Source: Loripinus fragilis (Eukaryota; Mollusca; Bivalvia; Lucinida; Lucinidae). From it: a DNA stretch of 64,000 nt. Made by a program: the position numbers and the translations under genes. Where the stretch lies: the NCBI GenBank assembly GCA_964019695.1, contig OZ026515.1:139063549-139127548 (forward strand). Reading direction: 5' to 3'. The notes under the pieces were generated by a model. It did no database searches. It was not told where the DNA came from and saw only the letters and a program-made list of their open reading frames with translations. This document shows, piece by piece, positions 62,560 through 64,000 of this stretch (positions are counted from its first letter, which is position 1; each line of letters opens with the position of its first letter).

Positions 62560-64000
62560 TGTTGCCTATGAGGTCATTCCCTATTAGGTCAGTTCCTATG
62601 AAGTCAATAGACTTCGAGCTAAAAAAGGTCCTGCTCCCCCCCCCCCCCAGGGAATTTTGCAGACATATCCTATCTTGAAGAAAATTTCAAGCCGCATCTT
62701 TTAAGAGATGTTTGCACTCTGTGCTCCGGGGCGTTAGTCTCTGACAGCCTGTTACATATGTTACTGTAACAAACTAAGGAAAAAATCAAAATGAAAGTTT
62801 GAGCTACAGAAAGAAGACATTAAACCGTCTAATTATTCAAATTTCTTATGTAATTTGCAAGCTGGATGCCTAAGCTACATAAAAGCAGCATTTTTAACAA
62901 AATTACAGCCTTCAATGGTGTTATATGCGTTACATAGATTAAATTTTACTTTGAAAGTTGAAATCGTGACTAACATCATTCATTTTACAGACGATTTGTG
63001 CATTTTTACACGTGTTTTTAATCTTAGTTTACTAAAATACTCATTTGACTAATAGAAAAAACAAAGCTTGCTTTTCTATCTCAAATACATTGTTTTATAT
63101 GAGCTATTAAACAACCCTACCCCCAATTTTAAGTATCCAATTTTGGTATCTATTATTGAACTAAAATATATGAAAATATTTGACACCCATGGATATCTTA
63201 CATTTTTGGCACTGTCTTGCTCATGTAATAAAGAATCATACATTTGCAAGTTTGAGATCAGGATCAGAGCATTTATTAAAGTATGTAACGTATGTTACAT
63301 GGCATAATGAATGAGCTAGGAATTTTTCTTGGAAGTAAGAGATGATATTTCAGAAAAATACTGTTTTTCACATGTTTTCCTATTAATCTCTAGCCTCTGG
63401 TGCCTAATAGCCTTAGTAATTACAGTCATTGCTGATAACAAGCCCATGGAATTGTGTTACCTATGTTATATATAACCTTTTTAATCACATATTTCCTAAT
63501 GCCTATAATATTAAAATATATAGACATATAGATAGAAAATAATAGTTCTCATTTAAATGACACAATTTAATCAATATTCCTATTAAGTAAAATTATTCAA
63601 AACATCTTTATTCAAGTCACCCTCACAATGTCTATCATTGTGTCTGCTTCTATTGCAAAATAATCACCCATTTCATCACAACCAGTAGAATCATGGCATT
63701 GTATTAGGACTGCAAACTGAGTACAATCCTGTTCCTCTCCACCCCTTTGGGAATTGTGCAGATATATCCTACCTTAAAGAACAATTCAAGCTGCATCAAA
63801 TAAAGGATGTTTGCATTTATTAACTAGGGGGTTAGCCTGTAATGGTATGATACGTATGTTACCATACTAATTTAAGAATAAATGAATTGAAAGTCTGAGA
63901 AACAGAAAGAAGACATAAAACTATCTATTTATTTGAACTATTCATGTAGTTTGCATGCTGAATACCTTTGATACATAAGAAAAGATTTTTTAACAAATAT
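62560..64000 (+). repeat. Diverged 1.1-kb tandem duplication
   Basis: The segment from GCAGACATATCCTATCTTGA (62659) is matched by GCAGATATATCCTACCTTAA (63758), offset 1099. Shared blocks continue: ATGTTTGCA, GTTAGTCTC / GTTAGCCTG, ACAGAAAGAAGACATTAAAC / ACAGAAAGAAGACATAAAAC, and TTGCAAGCTGGATGCC / TTGCATGCTGAATACC. A run of 13 C at 62636-62648 corresponds to CCTCTCCACCCC in the second copy. The second copy is cut by the window edge. AT-rich frames within it (for example 62855-63307) are not supported as genes. Confidence 0.7.

Overview
The window is repeat-crowded animal nuclear DNA: AT-rich, intron-bearing, with very low coding density. The dispersed repeats are of kinds I associate with bivalve molluscs: tRNA-derived SINE heads, small TA-flanked hairpin elements, a tandem-core element ending in a GGAC-rich stretch and a hairpin, and Penelope-like and Ty3/Gypsy remnants. 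A bivalve, possibly a clam-like heterodont, is my best guess. That assignment is inference; the eukaryotic, invertebrate character is seen directly.

Two host loci can be read. (1) On the + strand, five exons (4838-4934, 7029-7087, 9865-9952, 11256-11341, 13822-13893) join in phase to the last 133 codons and stop of xylulose kinase (XYLB). Earlier exons lie left of the window. (2) On the - strand, two phase-compatible terminal exons (57434-57162 and about 56678-56433) encode a protein with a hemopexin-like repeat. A weaker + strand candidate for a promoter and first exon is at about 61740-62001.

The most unusual structure lies inside XYLB. Just upstream of the exon at 9865 is a 97-bp tandem array. 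Each unit carries the end of the preceding intron, its splice acceptor, and the first 60 nt (20 codons) of that same exon, then breaks into a stop codon. Five near-identical partial copies precede the intact exon. Three older degenerate copies (8466-8777) are cut off from them by a 588-bp TA-flanked element.

Other regions. 1-1560: tandem array of about 125-bp units, invaded by a dispersed repeat. 2797-4320: three-level nested insertion, with an 8-bp target duplication at the middle level. 12.9-14.3 kb: dispersed repeats crowd around the last XYLB exon. 14.5-22.2 kb: foldbacks and back-to-back mariner/Tc1-type non-autonomous elements. 26.7-30.5 kb: decayed Ty3/Gypsy pol on the - strand. 30.8-33.2 kb: decayed Penelope-like reverse transcriptase (+) flanked by two dispersed repeat families (called rep-A and rep-B here), which I interpret as its pseudo-LTRs. 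33.2-34.9 kb: degenerate satellite. 37.0-38.6 kb: element with a 146-bp tandem core. 39-56 kb: many small inverted-repeat elements and long palindromes. 59.4-60.2 kb: 46-bp minisatellite. 60.5-64 kb: more small elements and a diverged 1.1-kb duplication.

rep-A to rep-I and rep-P are labels made here for repeat families recognised by eye from copies within the window. Family boundaries are approximate unless a target duplication fixes them.
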